Shown: positions 13,094-24,538, counted from the stretch's first letter. The stretch: 64,000 bases of DNA from Marthasterias glacialis (GCA_911728455.2 OU452232.1:7157227-7221226); one strand, 5' to 3'. Program-made: numbers and translations. The notes: a model not told the origin generated them from the letters alone.

Positions 13094-13229
13094 CCCAATT
13101 CGTTTATGTAGTTTCGTGCGTTTTCCATCGCTGGTGTTGTGTCAAGTTGATATTATAAATTTGACACATTGTTGCATTGTATATCATTTTTAATAACAAC
13201 CAGCAACAATAAAAACAGTGTTGCTATGT

Positions 13230-13575
13230 CGTTGGGCCCAGTTTTCCAGTTCACTCTGACTCGCCTCACAGCCAAAATACAGTGAATAAACGGGGGTGGA
13301 AGCCTCTCGATGTCTGGTAATATTCTTCTTAGAACAAAAGGACAAAGGTCGGAATCAGGGATTACACAAAAACCACCTCTCGATGGCCAGAAAACGGCAA
13401 AATAATCAAGACCATGTTTTGTCTTTGTGTGGGTGCAACAGAGCGTTAGAGGGCGTGTGTGTTGTCTTTGCACGCATAGCAGTGCAACGTTTGGGCGAAC
13501 TTTGCTCCGGTACTCCGATTTTACACAATGGCATCTGTACACCGCTTCCATACAGGCGGGGGAAACTTTGGCATG
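13230..13575 (+). repeat. Dispersed repeat, GGATTACACAAAA family, copy A
   Basis: Shares GAAGCCTCTCGATG, GAACAAAAGGACAAAGGTC and GGATTACACAAAAA blocks in order with copies at 21872-22130, 60215-60735 and 62600-63065. The open frames across it are unrelated to known proteins and are disrupted differently in each copy. Confidence 0.8.
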
Positions 13576-13684
13576 TAATTAGGCCTATCTCGTCCATTGC
13601 CTTCTGTTTAAAAAAGAGAAGTTAAACAGTTTTGACGTGTAGAGTTGTGTACTTTTGTTTTCTGTGTGTTGTTGAGATAATTTA

Positions 13685-16600
13685 ATGAAAATGAAACGAT
13701 TGGGGAGAACTGATCCTGTCACTATTGGGGGAAAGACACCTCCCCGGGACAGACCAAGTTATCGGGAGACTGTACCAGTAGCGGTGCGCTGCTACTACGT
13801 CAGCAGTCTCCAGTCCAGCACCGTCCTGCAGCCACAGTCAGCTGCAGGCGCTGGCAATTCTGTTGGCCAAGTAGGGGACCCGACACAGTCTCTGTCTCCA
13901 GCAAGCTTACATGAACCACATCTGTCAAGAATGGCCTTAACTTGAGAATCCCCACTAGTTAGTATACACCTAGTGGACAGGCGAGAAAAGAAAAATGGGC
14001 CATCTCTTTTATTATGCTGATCGTTTGAAACCACAAAATATAAAGCCTATGACACCCTCTTATGGTCAAAGCATAAAATGGAATTGAACGAAAACAACAT
14101 CATACCCTTTTTACAAATTGTTGTTTTTATTTTCTTTGCATTTAGGCTATAGCTACAGACATCCATTGTCAGATCAAGTCTATTCACCAAAAGAAGATGC
14201 CTGATGCAGATGCTGTCCATTATCAAGATTCAAGAATGTGTTCTCAATGAACAGGTAAAGTCATGAACAACCATTCATTTGAGGTGCATCCACAGATTTT
14301 GGACAGTTTGATGAAACTAAAATCTGGACATGTATTTTTTAGCGTTAGACTTGTTCCGATTTTTTTTTCAATAGTCAGTTGCATCTCTGCATTAAGGTAT
14401 TGTACCGACAGCAAACAATTTTACCCCCCCCCCTCACTCAGCTGGTACGTATAACAAGCGATTCGCGATTATTGATGTACACAAATAGAGTTCCTGTTTT
14501 TTCATAGTCACCCATTCTCATTCCTATAATACGGTGGTACGATTGTGTCAGATAAGTTTTTAAAAAAAAGGAGAAATGCTGAGGATACTGTTCCCATCAA
14601 GTGCTGTCAGTTCAACTTACCTCCTAATAGTTGGATTCCAGTCTCAGACTCAATGACTCTCACTCCTGATAATTTAAAACAACATGTTCTGTTTTCTATC
14701 AATTACATCATGATAGTGATCCATAATTTCCTGTAAACCATGTTTGTTTTTTTTTGTATTTTGTCACGCAAGTGGGTTTCCTTGTAATTTGAAGGAATTT
14801 TCAATTTTACAATGTCATTGTCAGTAGTTTCAGGACATGATTACTTTTCAAATAATGACATAGTGTATATACTATTTTTCAACTCCCAGCTCCACATGGA
14901 TGCAGTTAGCTGTCTGAGTGACATGCTCCTTGAGAGAACCAGAAAAATGAAGACTCAATTTAATCCAGGTCAGTCATGATACACTTTTTCAATCCTGTGC
15001 TAATATGTCATACACATCTCCTGACTCTAGTAGAAATTGGGCCCTGTGGATGCTAATAAAAACATTTTTGGTGCTTAACAAATTCTGTGTTAAAGCCCCA
15101 GTTCGGCATTGGTAAGAAGAAAAACATAAATGTTCACAGATTTACATTTGCTGTAAAGATAATGATTGATAGTAGAAAACTTTCCTTGAAATATTTCCGC
15201 CTGAAGAGTTATCGTTTTTAAATAATAGGCCTAAATGAAATATCATCCAAAATTAGTTTTCGCCTCAGTGAGACGAAAACACTGCCTATAGGAATGCGTA
15301 CAAAAATGCTGAATGCATTTTTTACCGTTTTCTCCCAAATGAAACAATGAAATAAGCTGAGATTTTCACAGGTTGGTTGTAGAATATAAATATCTTGATT
15401 TGTGCAAGGAATGGAAGCATTTACAGTCAGTTTTACCAATGTTGAGCTGGAGCTTCAAGCTGTGCTGGGAAATTGGCCCCCATATTGGGAAGTGTGGTAA
15501 GGACAACAGACTAAATTACAATCTGTGAAAATGGTCACATTTTGGTAAAATGAAATCGTTAAGGGTTTTGTGCACATTCATGTCGGGCTTATTTCATGTA
15601 TTTGCGGCAATTTGAATATGCAGCGGTGATTGGTACTGTCAAAATTGAAACTAATGATTTATTTTTTACTTTCTTTTACTGTATTTTATTTTTAATCTGT
15701 TCATATAATTTTGTATTTTCTAATTATTTCTTTTTATTTTGTATATTTTGTAATTTTGATTGTAATTCTAATTGAAAACTTGTAATTTTACATTACTTTT
15801 CTTTTTCTTTTTGTACATGAGCTTTCATTTTTATGCTGGCCCGAGAAATGAAATTAATATAAATATATCATCTTCAAATACAACAGGAAGTTTCCTGATC
15901 AGACTGAACCGATCAGGTGTTATAAAGATACGAAACACTCCTTTCCGGAACTTCATAGATTTCTCCATGAATCTGTCCAAAGGTATGTAATCATACATTG
16001 TGTAAGTTCTAGTATTTCTTTCAAATGTTTCTTCCAAAAGTTTTATCAAAATTCAATAAAAATGTCTCAGTTATATTGTACAGAAAAAAGGTTACCATGC
16101 TTGAAACTTCTTTCTTGTTTAAGGCAATTGGCCCCCATATTGGGAAGTGTGGTAAGGACAACAGACTAAATTACAATCTGTGAAAATTGTCACATTTTTG
16201 TAAAATGAAATCGTTAAGGGTTTTGTGCACATTCATGTCGGGCTTATTTCATGTATTTGCGGCAATTTGAATATGCAGCGGTGATTGGTACTGTCAAAAA
16301 TGAAACTAATAATTTATTTTTTACTTTCTTTTACTGTATTTTATTTTTAATCTGATCATATAATTTTGTATTTTCTAATTATTTCTTTTTATTTTGTATA
16401 TTTTGTAATTTTGATTGTGATTCTAATTGAAAACTTGTAATTTTACATTACTTTTCTTTTTCTTTTTGTCTTGAGCTTTCATTTTTATGCTGGCCCGAGA
16501 AATGAAATTAATATAAATATATCATCTTCAAATACAACAGGAAGTTTCCTGATCAGACTGAACCGATCAGGTGTTATAAAGATACGAAACACTCCTTTCC

Positions 16601-17979
16601 GGAACTTCATAGATTTCTCCATGAATCTGTCCAAAGGTATGTAATCGTACATTGTGTAAGTTCTAGTATTTCTTTCAAATGTTTCTTCCAAAAGTTTTAT
16701 CAAAATTCAATAAAAATGTCTCAGTTATATTGTACAGAAAAAAGGTTACCATGCTTGAAACTTCTTTCTATTTTAAGGCAATTGGCCCCCATATTGGGAA
16801 GTGTGGTAAGGACAACAGACTAAATTACAATCTGTGAAAATTGTCACATTTTTGCAGCGGTGATTGGTACTGTCAAAAATGAAACTAATAATTTATTTTT
16901 TACTTTCTTTTACTGTATTTTATTTTTAATCTGTTCATATAATTTTGTATTTTCTAATTATTTCTTTTTATTTTGTATATTTTGTAATTTTGATTGTGAT
17001 TCTAATTGAAAACTTGTAATTTTACATTACTTTTCTTTTTCTTTTTGTCTTGAGCTTTCATTTTTATGCTGGCCCGAGAAATGAAATTAATATAAATATA
17101 TCATCTTCAAATACAACAGGAAGTTTCCTGATCAGACTGAACCGATCAGGTGTTATAAAGATACGAAACACTCCTTTCCGGAACTTCATAGATTTCTCCA
17201 TGAATCTGTCCAAAGGTATGTAATCGTACATTGTGTAAGTTCTAGTATTTCTTTCAAATGTTTCTTCCAAAAGTTTTATCAAAATTCAATAAAAATGTCT
17301 CAGTTATATTGTACAGAAAAAAGGTTACCATGCTTGAAACTTCTTTCTTGTTTAAGGCAATTGGCCCCCATATTGGGAAGTGTGGTAAGGACAACAGACT
17401 AAATTACAATCTGTGAAAATTGTCACATTTTTGCAGCGGTGATTGGTACTGTCAAAAATGAAACTAATAATTTATTTTTTACTTTCTTTTACTGTATTTT
17501 ATTTTTAATCTGTTCATATAATTTTGTATTTTCTAATTATTTCTTTTTATTTTGTATATTTTGTAATTTTGATTGTAATTCTAATTGAAAACTTGTAATT
17601 TGACTTTTGACTCTTGTAATTTTTCTTTTGACTCTTTTTAATTTTACATTTGACTCTGTTTAATTTTACATTTGACTCTTGTAATTTTACTTTTGACTCT
17701 TTTTAATTTTTCTTTTGACTCTTGTAATTTTTCTTTTGAAATTGTTCAGTTTGCATACTGCTGATAATTTTCTTGTAGATTTATGTATTAAATATTTGTT
17801 GATTTACTGGTAGTATTTCTGTCAAGCGCTTTGAGGCCTTGCAAGAGATGCTAAAGACATGCTTTATTGTTGTTGTTATTATTGTTATTATTACATGTAT
17901 TATACTTATATCGTACATTTTCTTACTGCTAGGTTCCCCAGTCAGTGAGGCATTTATAACGTTTGAATCTCAAGACTGA
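13685..17979 (+). CDS. Unrecognised spliced gene with tandemly duplicated exon
   Basis: Candidate gene assembled from splice signals and phase. Possible exon 1 is 13685-13870 (62 codons, starts MKMKRLGRTDP, Ser/Gln-rich end, weak donor GTAGGG). Exon 2 is 14159-14254 (32 codons, starts TSIVRSSLFTKRR, donor GTAAAG). Exon 3 is 14890-14968 (starts LHMDAVSCLSDMLLERTRK, phase 1 end). The 96-nt exon follows at 15887-15982, 16541-16636 and 17120-17215, and terminal exon 17933-17979 ends VSEAFITFESQD then stop. All joins agree in phase. Exons 2-3 look helical and basic, but I recognise no family. Exon 1 and the exon 2 acceptor are the weakest parts. The repeated exon could be spliced in multiple copies or exclusively. 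A non-coding or decaying locus is not excluded. Confidence 0.4.
14159..14254 (+). CDS. Exon 2 of the unrecognised gene
   Basis: Thirty-two codons, TSIVRSSLFTKRRCLMQ onward, ending at CAG followed by GTAAAG. The frame closes with a stop just upstream if the earlier AG at 14145 is used, so the acceptor after GCTACAG is preferred. Confidence 0.45.
14890..14968 (+). CDS. Exon 3 of the unrecognised gene
   Basis: A pyrimidine-rich acceptor ending CTCCCAG precedes LHMDAVSCLSDMLLERTRK. The exon ends in phase 1 at a GTCAGT donor, matching the phase of the repeated 96-nt exon. Confidence 0.5.
15887..15982 (+). CDS. Repeated 96-nt exon, copy 1
   Basis: Acceptor ACAACAG, donor GTATGT, phase 1 at both ends, 32 codons (starts GSFLIRLNRSGVIKIR, ends DFSMNLSK). 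Because it is symmetric, adding or skipping copies keeps the reading frame. Confidence 0.5.
16541..16636 (+). CDS. Repeated 96-nt exon, copy 2
   Basis: Identical to copy 1 with the same splice signals. It lies in the second 655-bp unit. Confidence 0.5.
17120..17215 (+). CDS. Repeated 96-nt exon, copy 3
   Basis: Identical to copies 1 and 2. Its unit has lost about 78 bp of intron upstream. Confidence 0.5.
17933..17979 (+). CDS. Possible terminal exon, copy 1, overlapping a FLAD1-like frame
   Basis: After the acceptor TTACTGCTAG the phase-1 frame reads SPVSEAFITFESQD then TGA. In another frame the following bases (about 17966-18085) encode a FAD synthase-like stretch containing VQNVYIFPGISQLL. 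That stretch has an in-frame stop near its 3' end in this copy but not in the second copy. Confidence 0.35.
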
Positions 17980-18059
17980 TGAGCAGCATCCTTACCCATT
18001 GATCTGTGTTCAGAATGTCTACATCTTCCCTGGAATATCTCAACTCCTCAGTACTGGGG

Positions 18060-18320
18060 CTTTCCTGTCCCTCTAGGTGGGCAGAGAGGTAAGACAATTC
18101 TATTTAAGTATCCCCCTTCTTCCACCCCCACTCCTACTGTACAGAAGCTTTTCTTGACCCTAAAGGTTGGTAGAGAGATCAGACAATTCTATTTAAGCAT
18201 CACCCCCCCCCCCCCCCCCATCGCACCCCACTCCTACCAGACAGAAGCGTTTCTTGACCCTCAAGAACCCTCAAGAACCCTCAACTCCTACCAGACATGC
18301 CAGACAGAAGCATTCCTTGA
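18060..18320 (+). repeat. Short repeated segments with C runs
   Basis: CTTGACCCT-containing segments and CTCCTACCAGACA recur several times here and in the paralogous block at 19800-20030. A C run (about 18206-18220) interrupts them. Confidence 0.7.
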
Positions 18321-18779
18321 CCCTCAAAGCTGGAACAATATTTGTCTGATTGAAAAAATCCATCGTGGCGCGATCGCGGTGCGTGTGTTCATATTCCATG
18401 CATTTTTGTTATACGCATTCACAGCGATGGTAATCGAATGCATTTCACCACAGCCAAGGCAGGCCGAGGGTACACTATTCTGTACTCCATGGACGACAGC
18501 ACTGGCAGTGAAGTACCAGTTCTCTGGTTGATTTCTATGGTGTACATGCACCATTTGTACACATTTTGTGAATATTTTGTTAGTGTTTTCCAACTGCATT
18601 GACAGTCTCCTCCACAGAAACTTTTGTGTATTTTGGTCAACCTGTCAGGCTCTAACTTGTTCCTGTTTTTTTATGTTACAATTGTAACGTTTTGTTTGTT
18701 TTTGTACATGAGCTTTCATTTTTATGCTGGCCCAGGAAATGAAATCAATATAAAAATATATCATCTTCATTTACAACAG

Positions 18780-18875
18780 GAAGTTTCCTGATAAGACTGA
18801 ACCGATCAGGTGTTATACAGATACGAAACACTCCTTTCCGGAACTTTATAGATTTCTCCATGAATCTGTCCAAAG
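18780..18875 (+). CDS. Repeated 96-nt exon, copy 4 (diverged)
   Basis: Same splice sites and phase as the other copies. Three base differences: two silent (Ile, Phe) and one Lys to Gln. It lies after the first possible terminal exon, so using it would need skipping of that exon. Confidence 0.4.
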
Positions 18876-20214
18876 GTATGTAATCGTACATTGTGTAAGT
18901 TGTAGTATTTCTTTCAAATGTTTCTTCCAAAAGTTTTATCAAAATTCAATAAAAATGTCTCAGTTATATTGTACAGAAAAAAGGTTACCATGCTTGAAAC
19001 TTCTTTCTTGTTTAAGGCAATTGGCCCCCATATTGGGAAGTGTGGTAAGGACAACAGACTTAATTACAATCTGTGAAAATGGTCACATTTTTGTAAAATG
19101 AAATCGTTAAGGGTTTTGTGCACATTAATGTCGGGCTTATTTCATGTATTTGCGGCAATTTGAATATGCAGCGGTGATTGGTACTGTCAAAATTGAAACT
19201 AATAATTTATTTTTTACTTTCTTTTACTGTATTTTATTTTTAATCTGTTCATATAATTCTGTATTTTCTAATTATTTCTTTTATTTTGTATATTTTGTAA
19301 TTTTGATTGTGATTCTAATTGAAAACTTGTAATTTGACTTTTGACTCATGTAATTTTTCTTTTGACTCTTTTTAATTTTACATTTGACTCTTGTAATTTT
19401 ACTTTTGACTCTTTTTAATTTTTCTTTTGACTCTTGTAATTTTTCTTTTGAAATTGTTCAGTTTGCATACTGCTGATAATTTTCTTGTAGATTTATGTAT
19501 TAAATATTTGTTGATTTACCGGTAGTATTTCTGTCAAGCGCTTTGAGGCCTTGCAAGAGATGCTAAATATATGCTTTATTATTGTTGTTATTGTTATTAT
19601 TACATATATTATACTTATATTGTACATTTTCTTACTGCTAGGTTCCCCAGTCAGTGAGGCATTTATAACGTTTGAATCTCAAGACTGATGAGCAGCATCC
19701 ATACCCATTGATCTGTGTTCAGAATGTCTACATCTTCCCTGGCATATCTCAACTCCTCAGTACTGGAGCTTTCCTGTCCCTCAAGGTGGGCAGAGAGGTA
19801 AGACAATTTTATTTAAGTATCCTCCTCCTTCCACCCCCACTCCTACTGGACAGAAGCTTTTCTTGACCCTAAAGGTTGGTAGAGAGATCAGACAATTCTA
19901 TTTAAGCATCAGCCCCCCCCCCCCACCGCACCCCACTCCTACCGGACAGAAGCATTTCTTGATCCTCAAGAACCCTCAACTCCTACCAGACATGCCAGAC
20001 AGAAGCATTCCTTGACCCTCAAAGCTGCTTACAGGAACCGCCAGCAAGTCAGCGTGCCTTTGGCTGTGCTTATGCGTTAAGCAGTTGTTATGAAATAGAA
20101 GCTGTGCAGTGAGTCGCTCTGTAAGCAGAAAACAGGCTTTAGAAAATTCAACCCAAGGAGTTGGATTAATTTTGGTCGGGGAAGGATGCCAACCCCCTCC
20201 CAATGCTCATCCCC

Positions 20215-20420
20215 ACAATCTGCCATTTATCAGGGGAACTAAACCTATACGAAACTAAATCTATACCTTTAACGAAAATCATGTACGTGTGTGTATTCGA
20301 TATGTATGGGTCGCAACCGAACCACAACCATGCTGAGATCGTGGCAAGAAAATCACACCATGAGCAGTTCCTAGGCAGTTGCTAAAGTAGGCGGGGCTTA
20401 ATGGATCGGTCTATTGTCTA
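20215..20420. mobile_element. Truncated MITE, GGCTTAATGGATCGGTCTATT end
   Basis: Matches the right part of the complete element at 21243-21698, including ACGAAACTAAATC and the terminal GGCTTAATGGATCGGTCTAT. The left terminus is missing. Confidence 0.7.
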
Positions 20421-20491
20421 GTACACAGGATTATTATTTTTGATTGCTAGGTCAGTAGGGTGTGGGATCGGACATTAAGTTGTTTAACCAC

Positions 20492-20980
20492 CAGGGCCAA
20501 ATGTGATGGTGCTGCTTACCGCAAAATTCTGCGCTTAACAATCCCTTCAAATTGGAGTAGAAAGATCCAAAATGCCAAACAACTACAAGGTGCCATATGG
20601 TTGTGTACAAAAAAGTGTTTGAGTTTACAGATCTCACTTGGGAAACAAAGATCAAGAACTTGGACATTTATTGGCCAATGTCAATAATTATTAGGTTATA
20701 AGAAAGGGAATTTGATAAGTGTGACTTTTGTTATTACTTATGTTGCTGTAAAACAACATCTTCAAGGTGAAAGATTGTAAAATTGGCCTTTGAACGCAAG
20801 CTTTCTGTTGTGTAAGAATGTGTGCTTCATGCTTGAGTGGTCAAACAATGCGGTCCTCAGTGGTTGCTTTTGTCCAAACAATTCGGTAACGAAAGGGATA
20901 AGGCGTCCTGTAAAGCATGTGATTCTATGGGCCGTAAGCGCAGAGTTACGCTGAGAGCAGTGCAATAAAATTGTGCCAAG
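20492..20980. mobile_element. MITE of the GGGCCCAATTTCATGGC family, diverged
   Basis: Left-end ATTCTGCGCTTAAC and right-end GTAAGCGCAGAGTTACG are in inverted orientation as in the 7657-7803 element, but the interior is longer. Confidence 0.55.
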
Positions 20981-21112
20981 TCTAGTTCTTTCCATTGCCA
21001 TTACACATGATTAGAGATAATTATTACCTAGCGTCACCACAAACCTTAGTTTTGTTTTGTTTTCTCACCGTGCAAAGTTTCAAGTCCAACTTGGTGAATT
21101 GTTTGTTCACAG

Positions 21113-21229
21113 ATAATCTATGTGCCATAACGATGACGGACAGCGACTGGCCACAACCAATGAGAATTAATCCTTTGTTACATTGGACCTACCATGATGT
21201 GTGGGAGTTTATTAAGACGATGGATGTAG
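21113..21229 (+). CDS. FLAD1: FLAD1-like exon encoding the MRINPLL segment
   Basis: Acceptor TTCACAG, donor GTGAGT, 38 whole codons. TDSDWPQPMRINPLLHWTYH and DVWEFIK match the conserved C-terminal part of the FAD synthase domain (human MRINPLLDWTYRDIWDF). The open frame is undamaged. A dispersed repeat shared with 32560-32720 abuts its acceptor and a MITE starts 14 bp after its end. Confidence 0.8.
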
Positions 21230-21242
21230 GTGAGTTGGCCTG

Positions 21243-21698
21243 AATAGACCGATCCATTAAGCCGTGCCTACTAACGTATTGACCAATAACAACCTTTACA
21301 ACGTCACTGAACGTCCGACAAAGGTCGGACACGTTAAAAATCCAATAGAAAAGTAAACAAACCACCGCCATTGTTCTGACATACAACTGCACTTTTGTTT
21401 TGTTTTGTTTCAATTTTTCGTATTTCTGGTGTTGCAAATCCCACAGTAGTAGTCCCTGCAGAGTCGTGTAAACGTGGTTTACAGTGTTATTGTCTGCATC
21501 ATTCTTTGGACTCAAGGCACTCCTCAAAAGGCAACGAAACTAAATCCATACCGCTCACGAAAAGCAAGTACTTGTGTGTAACCGATTCATGCGTGTGGCC
21601 GCAACTGAACCGCCGTTGCTATTGTGGCAAGAAAGTCACGCCATGTGCTGTTGCTAGGGAGTTGTTAAGATAGGCGGGGCTTAATGGATCGTTCTATT
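21243..21698. mobile_element. MITE with AATAGACCGATCCATTAAGC termini
   Basis: The two 21-bp ends are inverted copies with one mismatch. The 456-bp element has no transposase. It sits in the intron between the last two FLAD1-like exons. Confidence 0.88.
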
Positions 21699-21871
21699 AC
21701 CCCGATTGAAATCCACTTCTCCCATTTGGGATATGAGTTGTCCCCAATCAGGGGGAAAAAACTAATAAAACTTGCCAAGATGGGATATATTTGTACCCTG
21801 GTTGAAACCTTTTCAAGTCAACAGTCCCCATTCAGAAAACCATGTATACTGTAATAACTAATTTACTCCAA

Positions 21872-22130
21872 TTGGGGATTACACAAAAAACACCTCTCAA
21901 TGGCCAGAAAATGCCAATATATTCAAGACCTTTTTTGTCCTTGCGTGGGTGAAACGAAGCGTTAGATGGTGTGTGTATGTGTGTGTGGTCTGTGCCACTC
22001 CGCAGTTGAATGACCAGTCAACCTTTGTTCCGGTTTGTGCGAAATTACAAGATGCTGTCTTTACACAGCTTCCATTTCCAGGCAGGGGAGTATTCACGTG
22101 ATCCAGCGCCAACTGGGTAAAAGGGTGACG
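21872..22130 (+). repeat. Dispersed repeat, GGATTACACAAAA family, copy B
   Basis: Begins GGGGATTACACAAAAAACAC and continues through CACTCCGCAGTTGAATGACC, as in the copy at 60500-60735. Confidence 0.8.
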
Positions 22131-22347
22131 TTGCATTACAGGCAAGAAAAGACCTAGTCCTTGTTGTGACCAAACCTCAAGATTTCTACTTTTGTTGATG
22201 TGAAGATTCTGTAAACCTCTAAAATGTAACATCCTGTATATTCAGTAGGCTTCATCTCCAGACTAAAAAGAGACTTCTGATGCCAAGTTTTGGGGATCTT
22301 TTACTTTTATACAATCCCTGTTTTTATTTCTTTTGTGTACACCACAG

Positions 22348-22498
22348 CTACACCTCCATGGGGAGTAAAGAGGGTACCGACCGTAACCCGGCACTCCGCT
22401 ATATAAACCACAGAGGAGAGGTGTGTTACCAGCCAGCCTACATGCTTCAGAATGGAACGGATGAGAGGAGGACAGGGCAGAAATGCTCCAGCAGCTGA
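22348..22498 (+). CDS. FLAD1: FLAD1-like last coding exon
   Basis: Acceptor ACACCACAG, then YTSMGSKEGTDRNPALRY, PAYMLQNGTDERR and a stop codon after KCSSS. Human FLAD1 ends YTSLGSRENTVRNPAL...PAYLLENEEEERNSRT, so the homology is clear to the C-terminus. The start phase requires a preceding exon not found in this window. Confidence 0.8.
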
Positions 22499-24534
22499 GT
22501 GATCTCTGAATGAACAATACGATTTGGCTTTACTCAAACCAATGCATAATAAGCAAGGTAAAGACCATGTGACTGATGACATCACATGTTTACAAAAATG
22601 CCTCAGGGTATTGACTTCCTGCGGACACAAATTGTACACAGCTCAGATGAAGAAGACATTAAATCCTACATTGCAGTGTTCAACTATTATTATTATTAAC
22701 TTAATTATTATTATTATTAATCATTAATTGTTATTGTTATTATTATCTTATTATTATTATTATTATTTATTATTATCTGTTTGATAGAAACTTGTATTTT
22801 TTCTCCCATTTTCATAAGGACTCTATCTGTTCAAAAATGAGTGCGTCACGAAACTGAAATTGATCTTAGTTAGAGCCCCTCTTTCATCAATGCGACAATA
22901 CCTTGAATTTACGTTGCAGTTATTATACAAAATGTAAAAGATCTTGTGTTAAGAGTGCCCTATTTTGCCTGCCAGGAAATACCCTGGAATGCACAAAGTC
23001 ATTATTTCTGTTAGAAAGGGGCTCCAAGGTCAATTTCAGTTTTGTGATGCACTCATTTTACAATATGTATAGCCCTGTTGAGGGGTGAAAAAATGACAAG
23101 GCTCTAACCTCGTTGTTTTTCCAGTGCAAATGTTGTCATCATCCAAAATCATCCAATGACGACACATTTCAAATGAGTCTTTACATTTTGTACGAGAAAT
23201 CTTTAGTTCATTCCTAAATTTAGATGATATTCAATCCATATGGCATTGATTTTGACCTGCTGACCTACGCAATAATTCCTCTTTTGTATGTACAGACCCT
23301 TTTGTTGATATCCAATGACGTCATGTTTCAAACTTCATTCTGAAAGAGTATAAAATAAAATGACAATTTACACCATTTAGCATGAGGTTTAATAGAAACT
23401 TGTATTTTTTCTCCCATTTTCATAAGGACTCTATCTGTTCAAAAATGAGTGCGTCACGAAACTGAAATTGACCTTACTTAGAGCCCCTCTTTCATCAATG
23501 CGACAATGGCGCGTCAGCCGTGCATGTGTACCATTCAGCATGGAGGGTGTGTGCGTTGACGCGCGTGTGCGGCGGCCATAGCTGGCCATAGCTGAGTTGG
23601 TGCAACCACCATGAACGAGCTGTTCAGATTAGTGTACACTGTGTGCTTTATCCTGTAGAGAATTCGATCCTCCAATATTCAGGTGGCATTTGAACCAAGA
23701 ACCTTCCATAATCTAGAACCAATGTTTTTACAATCAATGAAATCGTAGAATGGATTGTAGCATAGAAAACAGATAACAGTACCAGAGGATGCAACGAGTA
23801 CATGGGTGTAAAGATGGTAATTTCATCAGTGGTGGGACATTTGAGGATAATTGATTATTATTTAATTTATTTTCTTCAAGGATGGATTAAGGGGTGGGTG
23901 CGCCCCCCCCCCCCATTTCCGCAGACTGAAAAAAATAACTATTTGAGCAGCGAATAAATCAAATTACTTATTTTAGAACGGGTAGAAAATAACTTCTGAA
24001 ACGCTTCTGGAATAACCTAGACTGCACAGAAAGCATATAATGTTTTAAGGCAGGCGCTGGACCCAATTCCATTATCAGCCTTTTCTTAAAACAACAGCAA
24101 CTTGGAAATTTGCCCCCTCCTCCCTTTTGTAAGTGGTGTTTTATGGCAGAAGATTATAATATTTGTATGTATAAGGAAGCTATGAAGAAAACAGTTTTTA
24201 TTCAAGCTTGTAATAAACGATTGATATTTCAGTTGAGAAGATTTGTCTATGAGTATATTTTATTACAAACATTTCTTGTTGTTTACTTTTTAATTATACA
24301 TTTCTGTTTATTATACATTTCTTTACCCAGGGTATCCCCAATCAGTTGAACCTTTTTCCATTTCGGGCTCTGCATATTATGAAAAAGAATTCTTGATTTT
24401 AACAAAGTGCTACAGTTTTAAACACTTTGTTATGTTTGATGAGGAATATTATAAACAAAACTTAAATTTTGACAAAATTTCATTCTAATCTCTATTCTTT
24501 CCAATTTTTGGACTAATGCTGTCAGGTTTATGTG
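22499..24534. other. Intergenic DNA with a foldback-type repeat
   Basis: TAT/ATT microsatellite at about 22685-22775. A roughly 118-bp segment beginning ATAGAAACTTGTATTTTTTC occurs at 22783-22900 and again at 23392-23508, with part of it inverted at about 22995-23065. No coding signal. Confidence 0.65.
22783..23508. repeat. Repeat with direct and inverted copies
   Basis: Direct copies at 22783-22900 and 23392-23508 differ by few bases. The segment at about 22995-23065 is their partial inverse (TTAGAAAGGGGCTCC to GCACTCATTTT). The arrangement resembles a foldback element with an extra copy. Confidence 0.75.
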
Positions 24535-24538
24535 TTAA

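Larger units (their letters stand above)
15473..19020 (+). repeat. Tandem genomic duplication, 655-bp basic unit
   Basis: Units start at TTGGCCCCCATATTGGGAAG at 15473, 16128, 16782, 17361 and 19021. Spacings are 655, 654, 579 and 1660 bp. Units 3 and 4 lack about 78 bp present in the others. The fourth unit carries extra sequence, including a TTTTGACTCTTGTAATTTT mini-array and the terminal/FLAD1-like exon, and this larger block recurs in unit 5. Copies are nearly identical, including introns, so the duplications are recent. Confidence 0.95.
19642..22498 (+). pseudogene. FLAD1: Partial FAD synthase (FLAD1-like) locus, probably non-functional
   Basis: FLAD1 joins FMN and ATP to make FAD using a C-terminal PAPS-reductase-like domain; animal forms also carry an N-terminal MoaB-like domain. 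Three pieces are visible. About 19669-19797 has PYPLICVQNVYIFPGISQLL, matching the end of the MoaB-like domain (human PLVSVRNVYLFPG). Exon 21113-21229 has TDSDWPQPMRINPLLHWTYH. Exon 22348-22498 has YTSMGSKEGTDRNPALRY and a C-terminal stop. The exons for the ATP-binding core, expected between 19.8 and 21.1 kb, are absent, as is a small exon for the segment just before YTSMGS; the phases of the last two exons do not join without it. MITEs fill the gaps. A partial duplicate is most likely; misassembly is possible. Confidence 0.6.

Noticed and set aside
13153-13551. 132-codon minus-strand frame
   Set aside because: Covers a dispersed repeat whose other copies are not open in the same frame.
15831-16049. 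Repeated 72-codon minus-strand frame (MIKLLEETFERNTRTYTMYD)
   Set aside because: Antisense to the repeated exon, ignores the clear plus-strand splice sites and has no homologue I recognise. It is repeated only because the DNA is repeated.
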